Shown here piece by piece: positions 47,101 through 60,700 of a DNA stretch of 64,000 nt. The notes beneath the pieces are model-generated. The model saw nothing but the letters and a program-made list of their open reading frames with translations, was not told the origin of the DNA and ran no database searches. The translations under genes were made by a program, and so were the position numbers. Each line of letters begins with the position of its first letter. Positions within the stretch are counted from its first letter, which is position 1. This stretch comes from Gigantopelta aegis (Eukaryota > Mollusca > Gastropoda > Neomphalida > Peltospiridae): NCBI RefSeq assembly GCF_016097555.1, contig NC_054712.1:57353181-57417180 (forward strand). The letters are read 5' to 3'.

Positions 47101-50100
47101 GTGATAATTGAAGACCGGGTGTCAACTGGGACTTGTGTGTATCTGACCGTGAAGCCTAGTGACACTATACTTGATCTTAAGAGAAGGGTAGGTTCTGGTT
47201 AGATAACACTCATAATACATGTTATGAGATCTCGGGCCTATTTTACAAAACATCTTACGTTTACTTCTGCGATTAGCAGTTATACAAGGCATACATTTAC
47301 ACGTGTTTGGGATCTATTTCACTCAGGAAATTACATCATTACAGAAGATGGGGCATTTTAAGGACAAAAGAAAATGAAATATGTATACTCTATTTGTTGT
47401 ACTATAATAGTAATAAGAATTGTGGTTTAGTTGTAGGTTCAGGGGTGGAAAAATACCATTGCCCGACTCCCGTGTACAGTAATATTTCATGGTCGGGCAA
47501 CAAATATTGGTACGCCAGCTTGCCCGTGGGCAAGTAAGGAATTTTTTATTTTTTTATTTTTTATTTTTTATAAATACTTACCTTAAGCTAGGAAAAGTTC
47601 TGTGGCTCACCTATATGTATGACTTAAAATACTGTTAACTAGTAAAGTGAATAACTTACTCAACAAAACAACGAACGATCGATAACATGTTTTAATTAGT
47701 TATGTGCAACCACCTATCAATAGTGTTAGAGTAGTCTCCCTTGTTAAAATCGATTGAAAAAAGAAAAGGGACCTTGGTAAATGAGACAATATTAGCAAAG
47801 AAAAAAAAATGATGACAAAAATCGGAAACGTAAATTCGTACTGAGTTGGAAGGAACAGTTTCCGTGGGTCATTTACGATCACGAGGCTAACGTCATGACA
47901 TGTTCTGTTTGCTGTAAATTCCCGAGCGTTAATGCAAAAAATCTGCAAATTAGTTGAGCTGATGTTCGTAATGAGCCCGTGCACAGCTATATGCGAGAGA
48001 ACGTTCTCCAGTATGAACTTAGTCAAGACAAACCACAGGACTGTTCTAAACCAAGAGACACTTGAAAATACTCTGCCAGTAATGGCACATGGACCCAAGA
48101 CACTGAGAGATTTCTGCCCTAGAGTTGCTATCAGGGAATGGCCTAGCCGGATTCAAAGTGCCCAGGGTACACGCCATATCCTGTCTTTAGAATCTGATAC
48201 GGCTGAAGGTGGACCAGAAACTTTAACAAAACCAGTGGATTAAAGTAAACAAATAAAAATCAGAAAAGTTTCTTGTTATTCGCTTAAAAATTCAACATTC
48301 ATCACATAAAAAATCTGGGCAAGTATTGTATAATTCAGGGCAAGTACATTTATAGTTTTTACTTGCCCGAGGACAAGTACATTTATAAAATAATTTTCCA
48401 CCCCTGAGGTTTATGTTTAAGTACAAAACTAGGCTTATGAAGTTTAGTGAAATTGGGCCCTGGGTTGTAGCTCTGTCGTAGAGCTCTCGCATTAGGAGCA
48501 GTGAGTTGTATGGTTGATCGCCTTTGAGAGAATCAGTCCAGTCATTGCCCTGCAACTGGTACATCAAAGTCTGTGGTATGTACTGTCCTCCCTATGGTAA
48601 AGTGCATACAAAAGATTACTTTTTACGGCTATTATGGCAAGAGCCTATATGGTAGCAGAGGGAAGTCTTTCTTTATTTTCAGTTTGGGCTACTTCACAAA
48701 ATTAGGACAAACCAAAGACACATTGAATATATACAACCTAATATTTAAAATAAGAAACTATGTTTAGAATGTAATTTTAAGTGTTAAAGCCGCACACCCT
48801 AGTTCCATCCAGCGAAAATAAATTATAATTTGGTTAATCTACAAACCTGTAACACACTTAGATCACGTTTTTATCAAATGGAGTGAAAAAGCAGGTTTTA
48901 TATCAATAAATACCATGGGAATTCCCATGTCCCAATTGCTTGAAATAATTTTGAAAGTTAGTATTCTGATGTCACCGGTAGAAGCACAACAATGCCTACG
49001 TCACGACAAATTTCACAGACTTGGGGTGCGTTCGTTTCACCTCTCCTGGACATGTTCCAACTGTTCTGTCCTGGTTGTATCCCCTCTCCAGATATCGTAA
49101 GACTTAGCAAAATTATTGGTTTTAAGGGTTTGTAACGTTTTGTATTGAGACACTTACTTGTCTGAACTTTATTGTTACTGAAAATGTTCACGAACTGTGA
49201 AGAAAAATCTCACAAATCAATAACAACAAATCGGAAACAAACCAAACCAAAATGATAACGGTCACGTGATATACCAACGTCTGTGACATTAAAAATAGAT
49301 TGGACCTCGCTTGCTTAACGGTTTTTTCTCGACAACACGTTTTGTGAAAAAATGCAAAAAAATGCATTTCGTGGTTTTACAAACATCAGGATTACCAAAA
49401 AAAAAGTACTTCAGGTGAATGGAAATGTGTATTCTAAATAATAAAATGTAAGTAAAGTGCAATTTTATTTGTGAAAAATGGGGTTTAATAGCGAAAAACA
49501 ACGCCGTAATAGTTAACAAATAAACGTAACTAGGGTGTGTCCCTTTAAAAGATTTTATTAGTATAGGAAGCTTCTTGCAATGGCAGCAAACTCCAGACAG
49601 TCTCTGTAAATTAGTTCATTTTTCAGCATTTTGGAGCAAATTCAATCTTTGTGAACATTAGTTTACAGGACTGCAGATTTCACGCAAACAAACGTTTCCG
49701 GTACTGTGTCGGTAGCGTGTTGGTAAACTTGATTATTATATCGAGTATGACTATTCAACAAAAATAATAAACGGTTTTCAATGGGTTCCCATGATCACAA
49801 GGCACGGAATTGAAAAAGTGTTTTTCATGAAATTTGAAATCATATGGCCTGATAATACGTTAAAAAACTTCAGGTAATGAAAAGAAAGAAAGAAGTGAAA
49901 TCAGATAAAAATTAGAAAATCTCATTCATGATCCATTTTACATGACTTTTCAAATTTCTTTTTTGCTTAACCTGACCTTCTACAGTGGAGCAAAGAAAAG
50001 ACATCCAAACTGTAACAGCAAAGGAGAAAGAAGGAAGTTTCAGTCGTGTGACCGGAACAGGAAGTGGACGACTCATTGGAAGATTTTAAGCCATCCCATT

Positions 50101-53100
50101 GGCTGTTGGGATGTTTAACCCAGACTGCTATCCCTAGGGGGAATATGCCATTGTATGAGGTTGGGTTAAGTATTCCTGAAAGCAAAAACAATCTTAAGTT
50201 TTCTCTCTTTCATTTTTTGTTTTGATTAAATTTGTAGATGATGATTGACTACGACTTCCCCATTGAAGTCCAGCGGTGGATAATTAGTCTTCGTGTCTGC
50301 GAGGATCACAGGACCTTACAACATTATCAGGTCAAATGTCAAGGCTGCACTGCATACCTCTACATGATAACTGCCAAGTCGGTGCATCTTGACCACGAAA
50401 AGCATGAAAGGAACAGAAATGATGCTTGTGTGTAAAATCTATTCTATTTTTCATAATTGATAGTACCACACACATAATTGTTGCATACATTTATTTTTCT
50501 GTTTAAGAATACAAAGTTGAACTTTGTTTTGTTTAATGACATCATTATAGCACATTGATTTGTTAAATCAGTGGGTATTGAATGTCAAACATTTGGTAAT
50601 TTTAACATATAGTCTTTAGAGAGGAAACCTGACACATTTTACCATTAGTAGCAAGGGATCTTTGATATACCCCATATCACAGACAGGATAGCACATACCA
50701 TGACCTTTGAATTACTAGTCGTGATGCACTGGTTGGAATGAAAAATAGCCCAATGGGCCCACAGATGGGGATCGATCCCAGACCGACCATGCATCGCACA
50801 AGTGTTTTACTTGCTACTGGGCTACGTCCAGCCCAATTTGAGATTAGAATAATAGGAAGAAACCTATATTCATCATTGGGATTGACACTTAAGAGCTGCA
50901 TTGCTTCAAACTGATTTGAGATTAGAATAATAGGAAGAAACCTATATTCAGCATTGGGATTGACACTTAAGAGCTGCATTGCTTCAAACTGATTTGAGAT
51001 TAGAATAATAGGAAGAAACCTATATTCAGCATTGGGATTGACACTTAAGAGCTGCATTGCTTCAAACTGATTTGAGATTAGAATAATAGGAAGAAACCTA
51101 TATTCAGCATTGGGATTGACACTTAAGAGCTGCATTGCTTCAAACTGATTTGAGATTAGAATAATAGGAAGAAACCTATATTCAGCATTGGGATTGACAC
51201 TTAAGAGCTGCATTGCTTCAAACTGATTTGAGATTAGAATAATAGGAAGAAACCTATATTCAGCATTGGGATTGACACTTAAGAGCTGCATTGCTTCAAA
51301 CTGATTTGAGATTAGAATAATAGGAAGAAACCTATATTCAGCATTGGGATTGACACTTAAGAGCTGCATTGCTTCAAACTGATTTGAGATTAGAATAATA
51401 GGAAGAAACCTATATTCAGCATTGGGATTGACACTTAAGAGCTGCATTGCTTCAAACTGATTTGAGATTAGAATAATAGGAAGAAACCTATATTCAGCAT
51501 TGGGATTGACACTTAAGAGCTGCATTGCTTCAAACTGATTTGAGATTAGAATAATAGGAAGAAACCTATATTCAGCATTGGGATTGACACTTAAGTGCTG
51601 CATTGCTTCAAACTGATTTGAGATTAGAATAATAGGAAGAAACCTATATTCATCATTGGGATTGACACTTAAGAGCTGCATTGCTTCAAACTGATTTGAG
51701 ATTAGAATAATAGGAAGAAACCTATATTCAGCATTGGGATTGACACTTAAGAGCTGCATTGCTTCAAACTGATTGAAGTTCAGAAACAATTAGCGGTGTG
51801 ATGATAGAACCTTGTTTCCGGGCTGCACACCTTTTTTGTTTTTCCTATGAATGTTGAGCAAAAACAAACATCAGGACAGTGAGAAACAAGTTGGGTTTGC
51901 TAAAATGTGTAACTTATGCAATACATTGTAATTAAGATATAATTTACATTAATGATGAAAGCCATAATTGCCGAAAATATTTGACACCACCCAATAACTA
52001 GAATGGGGATGATTTAAGTTTTGTGATAAGTATCAAATCTCAACCCATGTATCTGGATACATATCATATTGGTAACTACCCTTTATTACACCTCGGTCAA
52101 AATAAACTGATTTTTACGAGTCTTTGAGTGTGCATTTAATGGGCTGAATTTACCAAATGTGACTACATTCATTTACAATGTTTAAATGCCTGCGTTTAAG
52201 AAAAAGAGGCTTCGTAAATTCGGCCCTAAATTTTTATAATCACAGGCTCTGGTAATTGCTGTCAATTGTCTAAAAACAAGAATCTTGAGCTATAAACCTT
52301 TGTGGTGTCATGAAGTGTATACTACCCTGTCTGTGGGATGGTGCATATAAAAGAACCCTTGCTGCTAATCGAAATCTGTGTGGTCCGTAACCATATGTCT
52401 GACGCCATATAACCGTACATAAAATGTGATGAGTGCATTGTTAAATAAAACATTTCTCTCTGTGCTTATAAAAGTTGAAAGTCTAAGAGTGAAATTTAAA
52501 CTTTAATAATTAATGTCTCACTCACATAAAAAGCATGGGACCTAGTTCACAAAGCTTTCTTTAGCTGTCTTGAGGAACATCACATCGTCGTTGCAAGATT
52601 TTTTGCACTGCAATGCAATGGTGCAAAGTTGTGATAATTTAGTGAATTAGGCCCATGAAGTAAAATTCCAGAGACTTTGCAAAAGTGTAGATTTTTACTG
52701 TTCTACATGTATAAGCCTATAGCCATCTCCTAGTATTTCTCATTTAATTGTTTGTCCAGAATGGTTGCAAAATTGTATTTATTATATTGTCTATTTTCAG
52801 TGAATGGCATACCATATCCTAGTGAAATGCAAAGTGGAGGTATGTATTAATGGTGTACACAGTTAGACCCTCTCAAAACTGGACCCTCAATAAACGGGAA
52901 TTTCTTAAAGACCGGACATTCTCACGGTCCCTTTTAAATGTCCTCTCTGAACCAGATACCTCTTTAAACTGAACGTTTTACTTAGTCCCATGAGTGTCTG
53001 GTTTAGAGGGGTTTCACTTTATATTTATTTTGTTATGTGCATCTTGGTTTTAACACTTTATAGGTAGAACATACAATAAACAATTGTGTATTACTTAAAA

Positions 53101-56100
53101 TTCGAAACGTTACTATTAATTAGTAACCTTTATCAGTGTTCAGTTTTGACAAATAGTAGGTAATGGGTTTGTATTACAGTACCGGATCCACTTAAGAGAG
53201 AGTTTTATCTCAGTGCGAAGGTGTAAGGCTACTATCCTGACTTCTATCTCACTTACCGCTAACCATTAATATTTGTTTAAGATTTAATCTGGACACAAAA
53301 TTCTGTTAACAGTTAAGTGAGTTTTATTTTAAAACTTGTAAAAATTTAATTTGTCTCAGCCAACAAAATATGGCATGTATTCTCAAATGAGCCTTTTGAA
53401 ATGAAGTTACAATGTAACTATATTCACCAAATTCAATTAAAGACCTTTGAAATTGTGAAAACAATTGTATTGTTCCCGCATTCCCATTGTAAGTCTCTCT
53501 TCGTGTAACCCATTTTCATTGACATATTAAGCTTACAACATCATTTACATGGTCCTGCAAATTTGGAATGTGTAATCTAAATTTGTTTTTGTGTAACCCA
53601 CAAATGGTTCATGAAAATTTTCAATTCTTAGACTTGAATTACAATTTGCATTTTGAGATTTGGCAATACCTAAAACCAGTGGTCGAGATTAACGGTATCC
53701 CCGATATCCCAGGGATACCAGAATTTAATTTTGGATACCACACTTAAATAACCCAGAATCCCACCGGGATACCATATAATGTTTGTTTTTTTAATCCTGC
53801 TTGTCACGGGGATTCTATAATACCCGTAACTGAATAAAACACGATTGTCCAAATACCTCTCCTAACTGTATATCTATTAGATCTCTCTGTAACAGGCAGT
53901 TATACCCGCTGTGGCTCGTCTCTAGGTATGATCAGAGATAAGATCTTATATAAAGTATATATTATTATAGCACGTTTAGTTCACTAGAAAACACAACAAA
54001 AACACAATACACTTTGGAATCTGTATTAACCTACGCTGACAAATGTACTGCCGCAGTAGTTAATTAACAACAACAATAATAACAACCCAGAACTGATCAC
54101 TTAATTAGTTAATCTCTAGGTGTCTAGTTTACACAATATGCTAATCACTTCACCGTGACACAACACCCACACGTGTGATAATTGAGAAACGCTAGCACAC
54201 ACACGTGCGATAATAGAGAAACGCTTCCAGGGGAACTTAATTAATTAAGGAATTACAACACTATTCCTAACTGGTTAATTTTCAGTTAACCCTAACTACT
54301 CATTCAATAACCTTGTAATACAGAATTAATACTGGTACCTATCACAATAAAGACAATAACCTACAGTTTACCTAGGTCCTCTAGGATGACTGGCTAAGCT
54401 TTATATTACCAAATACTCGTATAAATATAGAACAGTAAGACTACGATTTACTTCGTCAGATGACCGAAGACACTGTCTAAATAATATTGGTATAATACAG
54501 TATTAAAATATTAAAAGTCACATCAATCACATCAAGGTTATACAACAGAGCAGAAATAATATATTTACCAAAGTCCAAACGGACAACGTTCCCCCGGGAT
54601 ACCTTCCTATGGTTCTCCTAGATATCTCTAAACCCTAGCTATTTATTCAAAACTCTCAGAGACAGCGAATATCGCCTGGGGTTACAAGGCGGTACCTCAT
54701 GTATCATGTGGATTTTCCACAGCCACCATATTTTTTCTCTGATCGTCAGACTGGCTGTCGCCATCCGCGAGCACTCCCCTGGCCATAAACAGCACTACCG
54801 GAGATACTACGTAACTACTAGCCACATGGCCTCCACCCCTGCTCTGGGCGTGTATTAGAAAAGCTCGATGACCGTCGCGCAAAGGTATCACGTAACAAGT
54901 TGTCCACCTGGGCTTAAGTGCTTATTGGACTGCACACGGCCCTCTAACACAATTAATATCGCCACTGGCGAAAACAAAATTAAGAGCATGTTCCGTCACA
55001 CTGCTTTTTTAATTTTTGTTGAAACAAATTTCGAGCTCGTACCCAGTCTAATGCTATGCTATAACAATATATCCCCCAACCCATACCTAGTCTAATGTTA
55101 CACTGGAGCAATAGCAGCGTAGCAACAGACTAGGAACCACTATGGTTTTTGTTGGATGTTTCCTCCCTTCAAATTTTATTTGAGATGGTGATTCCATATC
55201 TGCAGAAAATTGATACAGGTAGGTTTATCATTAGTAATGTCGGAAACACTTGTAGATTACTGCTAGATATTAATTTATGTCAGTATTACTCAAAAATAGA
55301 TGCAGCAAATCTTTTTGCCGATTCTGTTTGATTGATTCACGAATTCCGAAATTTAGATTGCGGTGTAGCAATAGACTGGGAACGAGAACAATGTCGTCCA
55401 AATTTGTTACGATGTTATTTATGGATTTCATTTAAGTGAGATACTAAATTCTCAGGTGGGATACCAGATTTTGAAATGTTAGTATCCAACTGGAATACTG
55501 CCCCAAATTTTTAATCTCTTACACTGCCTAAAACGCTGGATGTGTAATCAGAACAGTGCTTGATCCACACTTTAAAATATGAAACATGACATTTTTATAA
55601 TTAAAATAACTGACATTTTCCTTTTCTTTGAATCAGCTTTTTTTCACATTACATAAAACATTCCTTTCTTTACTGTCTTGCCTTTTTATGAATTAAAAAG
55701 TCAAATGTAGGTATTAATTTTATGATGTCTGTGACAGTGTCAACTCTTGCATTTAGCTTAACCGGTAACTGTTAAACACTGGCATTTTGTGGTAGCTCCA
55801 TTTCTCAGAAACTTGAAACAATAAGTCCTACATCAGTGAAACTTGGTTTGTAGTTGCATCGATTGATGTTCATCTCAACGAATATGAAATAAAAAAAATA
55901 AAAAATTAACATTTTAATTTAATTTTTTATTTAATTTTAAAAACTATTTTTTTTTCTTCTTCTTTTTTAACATTGATTGAGATATGAACATCTACAGATG
56001 CATCTGTCAGCTACAGTGAAATACATTTATGGTATGCGAGACATTTAATATCGTGGAATTCTTGTTATGAACTTCAGATTACATGACAATGAAAAACCCA

Positions 56101-57653
56101 ATGATGCATACGATGCCAACAAATTTCCGTCAGACCCCTGCAGGCGCAGATGGAATGGGAGAAGGCTATAGTGCATGGGATTCTAAACCTACGACACCGA
56201 GAAACAGCGGAAATCTTCCCAGTGGACTCATGAGTGGTAGCAGTGAGGCACATGTCGAACCTGTCGTCGAGGTGGCAGGTGGAGAGGAGGTGCCACACCT
56301 GTTGACAGCACCCCCGCCACAAGCCAATCAACAGCAAGTACGTTTTACTTTTTACTTTATTTTTTAATTACAGGTTTTTTAAAATACTTTTTTCAATTAT
56401 TTAATTTATTTATTGCCTGGCCCCATTACTTTCTCACCTTGTAAATCCATCAAGATATTTGTTTTCCCAATCTTTCTCACCTTGTAAATCCATCAAGATA
56501 TTTGTTTTCCCAATCTTTCTCACCTTGTAAATCCATCAAGATATTTGTTTTCCCAATCTTTCTCACCTTGTAAACCCATCAAGATATTTGTTTTCCCAAT
56601 CTTTCTCACCTTGTAAACCCATCAAGATATTTGTTTTCCCAATCTTTCTCACCTTGTAAACCCATCAAGATATTTGTTTTCCCAATCTTTCTCACCTTGT
56701 AAACCCATCAAGATATTTGTTTTCCCAATCTTTCTCACCTTGTAAACCCATCAAGATATTTGTTTTCCCAATCTTTCTCACCTTGTAAATCCATCAAGAT
56801 ATTTGTTTTCCCAATCTTTCTCACCTTGTAAATCCATCAAGATATTTGTTTTCCCAATCTGTCAGCTTCTGTCATCTTTTAACTGTGTATGTATGTACAT
56901 TTATTATCCACATAGTTCAAGATATTCAGGGAAATATAACCAGTATGACCCACATGTGTCATAATGATTTGACGTGCACAACTAATAACGTAATTTTGTG
57001 AGGTGATGTCATAACATAATGAATCTGGCGAATGTATGTCATCACCAATTCACCAATAAGCTAATTCGAAAACATTGTGTCGTGTGTATGTTTTTATTAA
57101 TAATTGTTTAGCTAAATGTTACTTGAATTTGGCTACAATTTTTTTTATCAAATTCGCAAAATTGCTATCAATTTCTGGCGTCCAGCTTAAACATTATGCG
57201 TGTGTTAAAATCTCTCTTGTGTCTTTGTCTGTGTCTGTGTTCATACTACATGTATAAACTACGCTGTTAAGTAACTGTATATCTGTTCCTATTAAAAAAT
57301 AAAATAAAATTATTAAATTATTTCATTCACCAGGTGGGGTGGCAGTGCTCGGCCTGTACATTAGTAAACAAGCCGACGCGGCCAGGCTGCGAGATGTGTG
57401 GGTCCGAACGTCCAGCTGATTATAAAGTACCGGAGGGCTACGTTCTGTCTGAGGAGGAGCGGCGGTGGATCGCTCAAACACAGGAGACAGAGCGACTAGT
57501 TCAAGAGGTTGGTCTTTAAACATTCGTTTGTTTGTTCATAGATAAACTGAGTTATTATTAATCCTATTCATATATATGTACCTACATGTACCCAATAACC
57601 GATGTGAATTTGTGTGCTGGGGTGTCATTAATCGTTCATTCATTCATTCATTC

Positions 57654-57708
<55 letters not shown>

Positions 57709-60700
57709 CATTCATTCATTCATTCATTCATTCATTCATTCATTCATTCATTCATTCATTCATTCATTCATTCATTCATTCATTCATTCATTCACTCACT
57801 CGCACACACACTAACCTTCCACCCACTCACTCACTCGCACACACACCAACCTTCCACCCACTCACTCACTCGCACACACACCAACCTTCCACCCACTCTC
57901 ACTCATTTAAATATTAATTTATTTTTCTTTCATTCTTTCCTTTCCTTTTTTGTCTTAAAACATTCATTCATTTGTTCATCCAATCTATCTTTCTTATCTT
58001 TGTTTGTTCCAGGGGGTCAGTCAGTAATTTTAATACCATGACTGAAAGCTTTTATCGCAAACATTTGACAACTTTCTGGGCCACTACTGTATATAGGATA
58101 TAACTGTGTGCTCTTCATGTTTGCAATGGGCTGTAGAATTGATATCCCACAGTTAGCTCACTGGGTTATTTAGAGCTCCATGATTACATGTAATATACCA
58201 AAGGATATGGTATATGCCAATATCACCAAAACCCCAACAAAAACAATCTCGTATATTGTTATCTGCTAATTAGTACGGTGAAACCAGTCTAAGCCAGATC
58301 ATGCCTGGGACCTAATATTTATCCCATTTACACAGGATCCGTTGTTTAGAAGGTAGCGTTTTAGAATTTAGAAAATTCAGGACTATGAAACCCGGGCAGT
58401 TTTGATGGGATTCCGGTTACTACAGGGTTTGGTTTAGACCGGTTTGAAAATTAAAAAAAAAAAAAAAAATCCCTTAATAGAAAGTAGTCGTTTTGTGTAT
58501 AAAAGGTTATATTCAAAATAATGTTTGACAAATTTTGTTTTACAAGTTTTATCTTATGCTTCATTTTTAAAACCATTTATCCTTTAAATACATATATCTA
58601 TATATGCCTTCAGAAGTAATGTTTTCTGTTGGGCCATTTATTATTTTGTGACGTCTAAAAACATCCGATTCTGTGACTGTTAATGTCTAGCTGCTTGAAT
58701 GACACAACCCCTTGCCATTGTAAAACCTCAGAAAAAAAAGGTGCAACAAACAATTATTAACTCCACAGCAATCTCCATGGCATTGCCGATTGCCATGGGT
58801 AGTTGCAGGGTTTGATGACATCCTGAAGTTTTAAGACCTTTTATAATGCCATGGCTTGTGACTGTCCTACTGCTGGGAATCGGTTGGAATTTCATCACTG
58901 ACCATCGGTTATAATCGCTTTACACCAACTGATCAACTTCTGATTACACCATCGGTTAATTTTATGAACATAGAAGGATTTAAATTATAAGGACCATGTA
59001 CTTAGACCGAAATTTTTTTTTTACTTGTTTCCTATTACATGCTGAATAAATATAGGGTAGGTAGGTAGGAAAAACATTTTATTTTGGAAAATAATTTTAT
59101 TTATGGATATTAAATAAAGGTGTTGACTACCGGTATCCAAAATAACCTCTGCATGTATAGAAATGCATTATGCAAACCAACAATACCATTCATCACAGTG
59201 TTTTCCCTAGAAATGAAGTAAGGCATGGTAAAGTGACCTTTATAAAAGGCAAGGCATTTTGATTTCGAGGGCAACATGGTGCTAACCTATCTGTGGGAGA
59301 GTACATACAAAAGACCCCTTGCTGTTTAATAATAGGCAGAAGGTTTACTCTCATACTAACACTTAACTTCTGTACTGGTCCAGGACAGACTTGGTTGAAC
59401 CTTAATTGGATAGAAACCAGTAAATAAGTTATAACAATTTCTTTTAATGAAACTGAAAAGAAGGGTTCTATATTTATCTGTCCAACAATAACATTTAAAA
59501 AAAATGTTATGAATATTATCTTTCCTAGTGTATCTAAGAAATGGTAGACTTACCAATTTTATAATTTGCAATGTTAGTTTTATTCTGTATGCATCCAGTA
59601 TTAAAGTACACACTTGGTTTGAAGCAATCAATTGGTCCAATGAATAGAAATGCAGTACAAATGCTCAGGATGCTCAAACGAATGTTGAAAAGTAAAGTTT
59701 GTTTTATTTAAGGACGCCACTACAGCACATTGATTTTTATCTTTAATATCATCGGCTATTGGACGTCAAACACATGGTCATTCTGACACTGTTTTTAGAG
59801 GAAACCCGCGAAGTTCCAAGTGACCACTTACAAAAAATAACGAAACGCATCGAGATCTTACTGACATATTTAATAATTTGATTTGGCAGTAAACTCCATC
59901 AGTATCGGTAAACATTCCCTCCCCTAGTTTATCAGAAGGTCACTAAATTTCTACACGGCCACTTTGTCACTGGAGTAAATCATTAAATATAGTTATTATT
60001 ATTAGTATTATTATTCGGAACACCTCGCTACGCTAGATGTAGAGTAAATCGGAAAAGATCGCATATATTCATGAAAACAATTTTCTGACTCTTCGCCCGA
60101 TATCTCACGAAAGTTCAATTTGAAGGGAAGTAACTCCATCAATCAATTGTTAGAAGAAAACATTTTGTGGTTAACACGTCGCCAATAAAACTAAATTTGC
60201 GACAGTGAAACCACCGATCCCAAACAAAAATTGCAAGCTTAATAAATAGCTGGTAACTAGCAGGTAACTACCTTGCGACAAGGTTGTACAAGCATATTTT
60301 ACACGGTAGTAACTACCGCGTTTCGAGCTAGTATATGGAACCTTTTTACAACCTTGCGACAAGCTTCCTGCAAGCTTGTGACGAGCTTCCCGCAAGCTTG
60401 CGATGAGCTTCCCGCATGCTTGCGACGAGCTTCCCGCAAGCTTGTTCAGTTTAAGCTAGTATTTGGAACCTTTTTACAACCTTGCGACAAGCTACCTGCA
60501 CGCTTGGTACGAGCTTCCTGCAAGCTTGCGACTAGCTTCCCGTACACTTGCGACTAGCTTCCCACAAGCTTGCGACGAGCTTCCTGCAAGCTTGCAACAA
60601 GCTTCCCGTACACTTGCAATGAGCTTCCCGCAAGCTTGTTCAGTTTAAGCTAGTATTTGGAACCTTTTTACAACCTTGCTGTAAGCTTGCTACGAGCTTC

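Noticed and set aside
50677-51789. 370-codon minus-strand open frame with a 26-residue repeat
   Set aside because: It is the translation of the 78-bp tandem array; a unit length divisible by three keeps a frame open. No start context, no known repeat domain, and it lies in an intron of a well-supported gene.
57576-58041. Open frames rich in HSFI/QSIN repeats
   Set aside because: Produced by ATTC/ATCA tetranucleotide microsatellites.
60273-60648. Open frames with LATSFPQACDELPASL repeats
   Set aside because: Translations of the 22-bp repeats in the fold-back arm.
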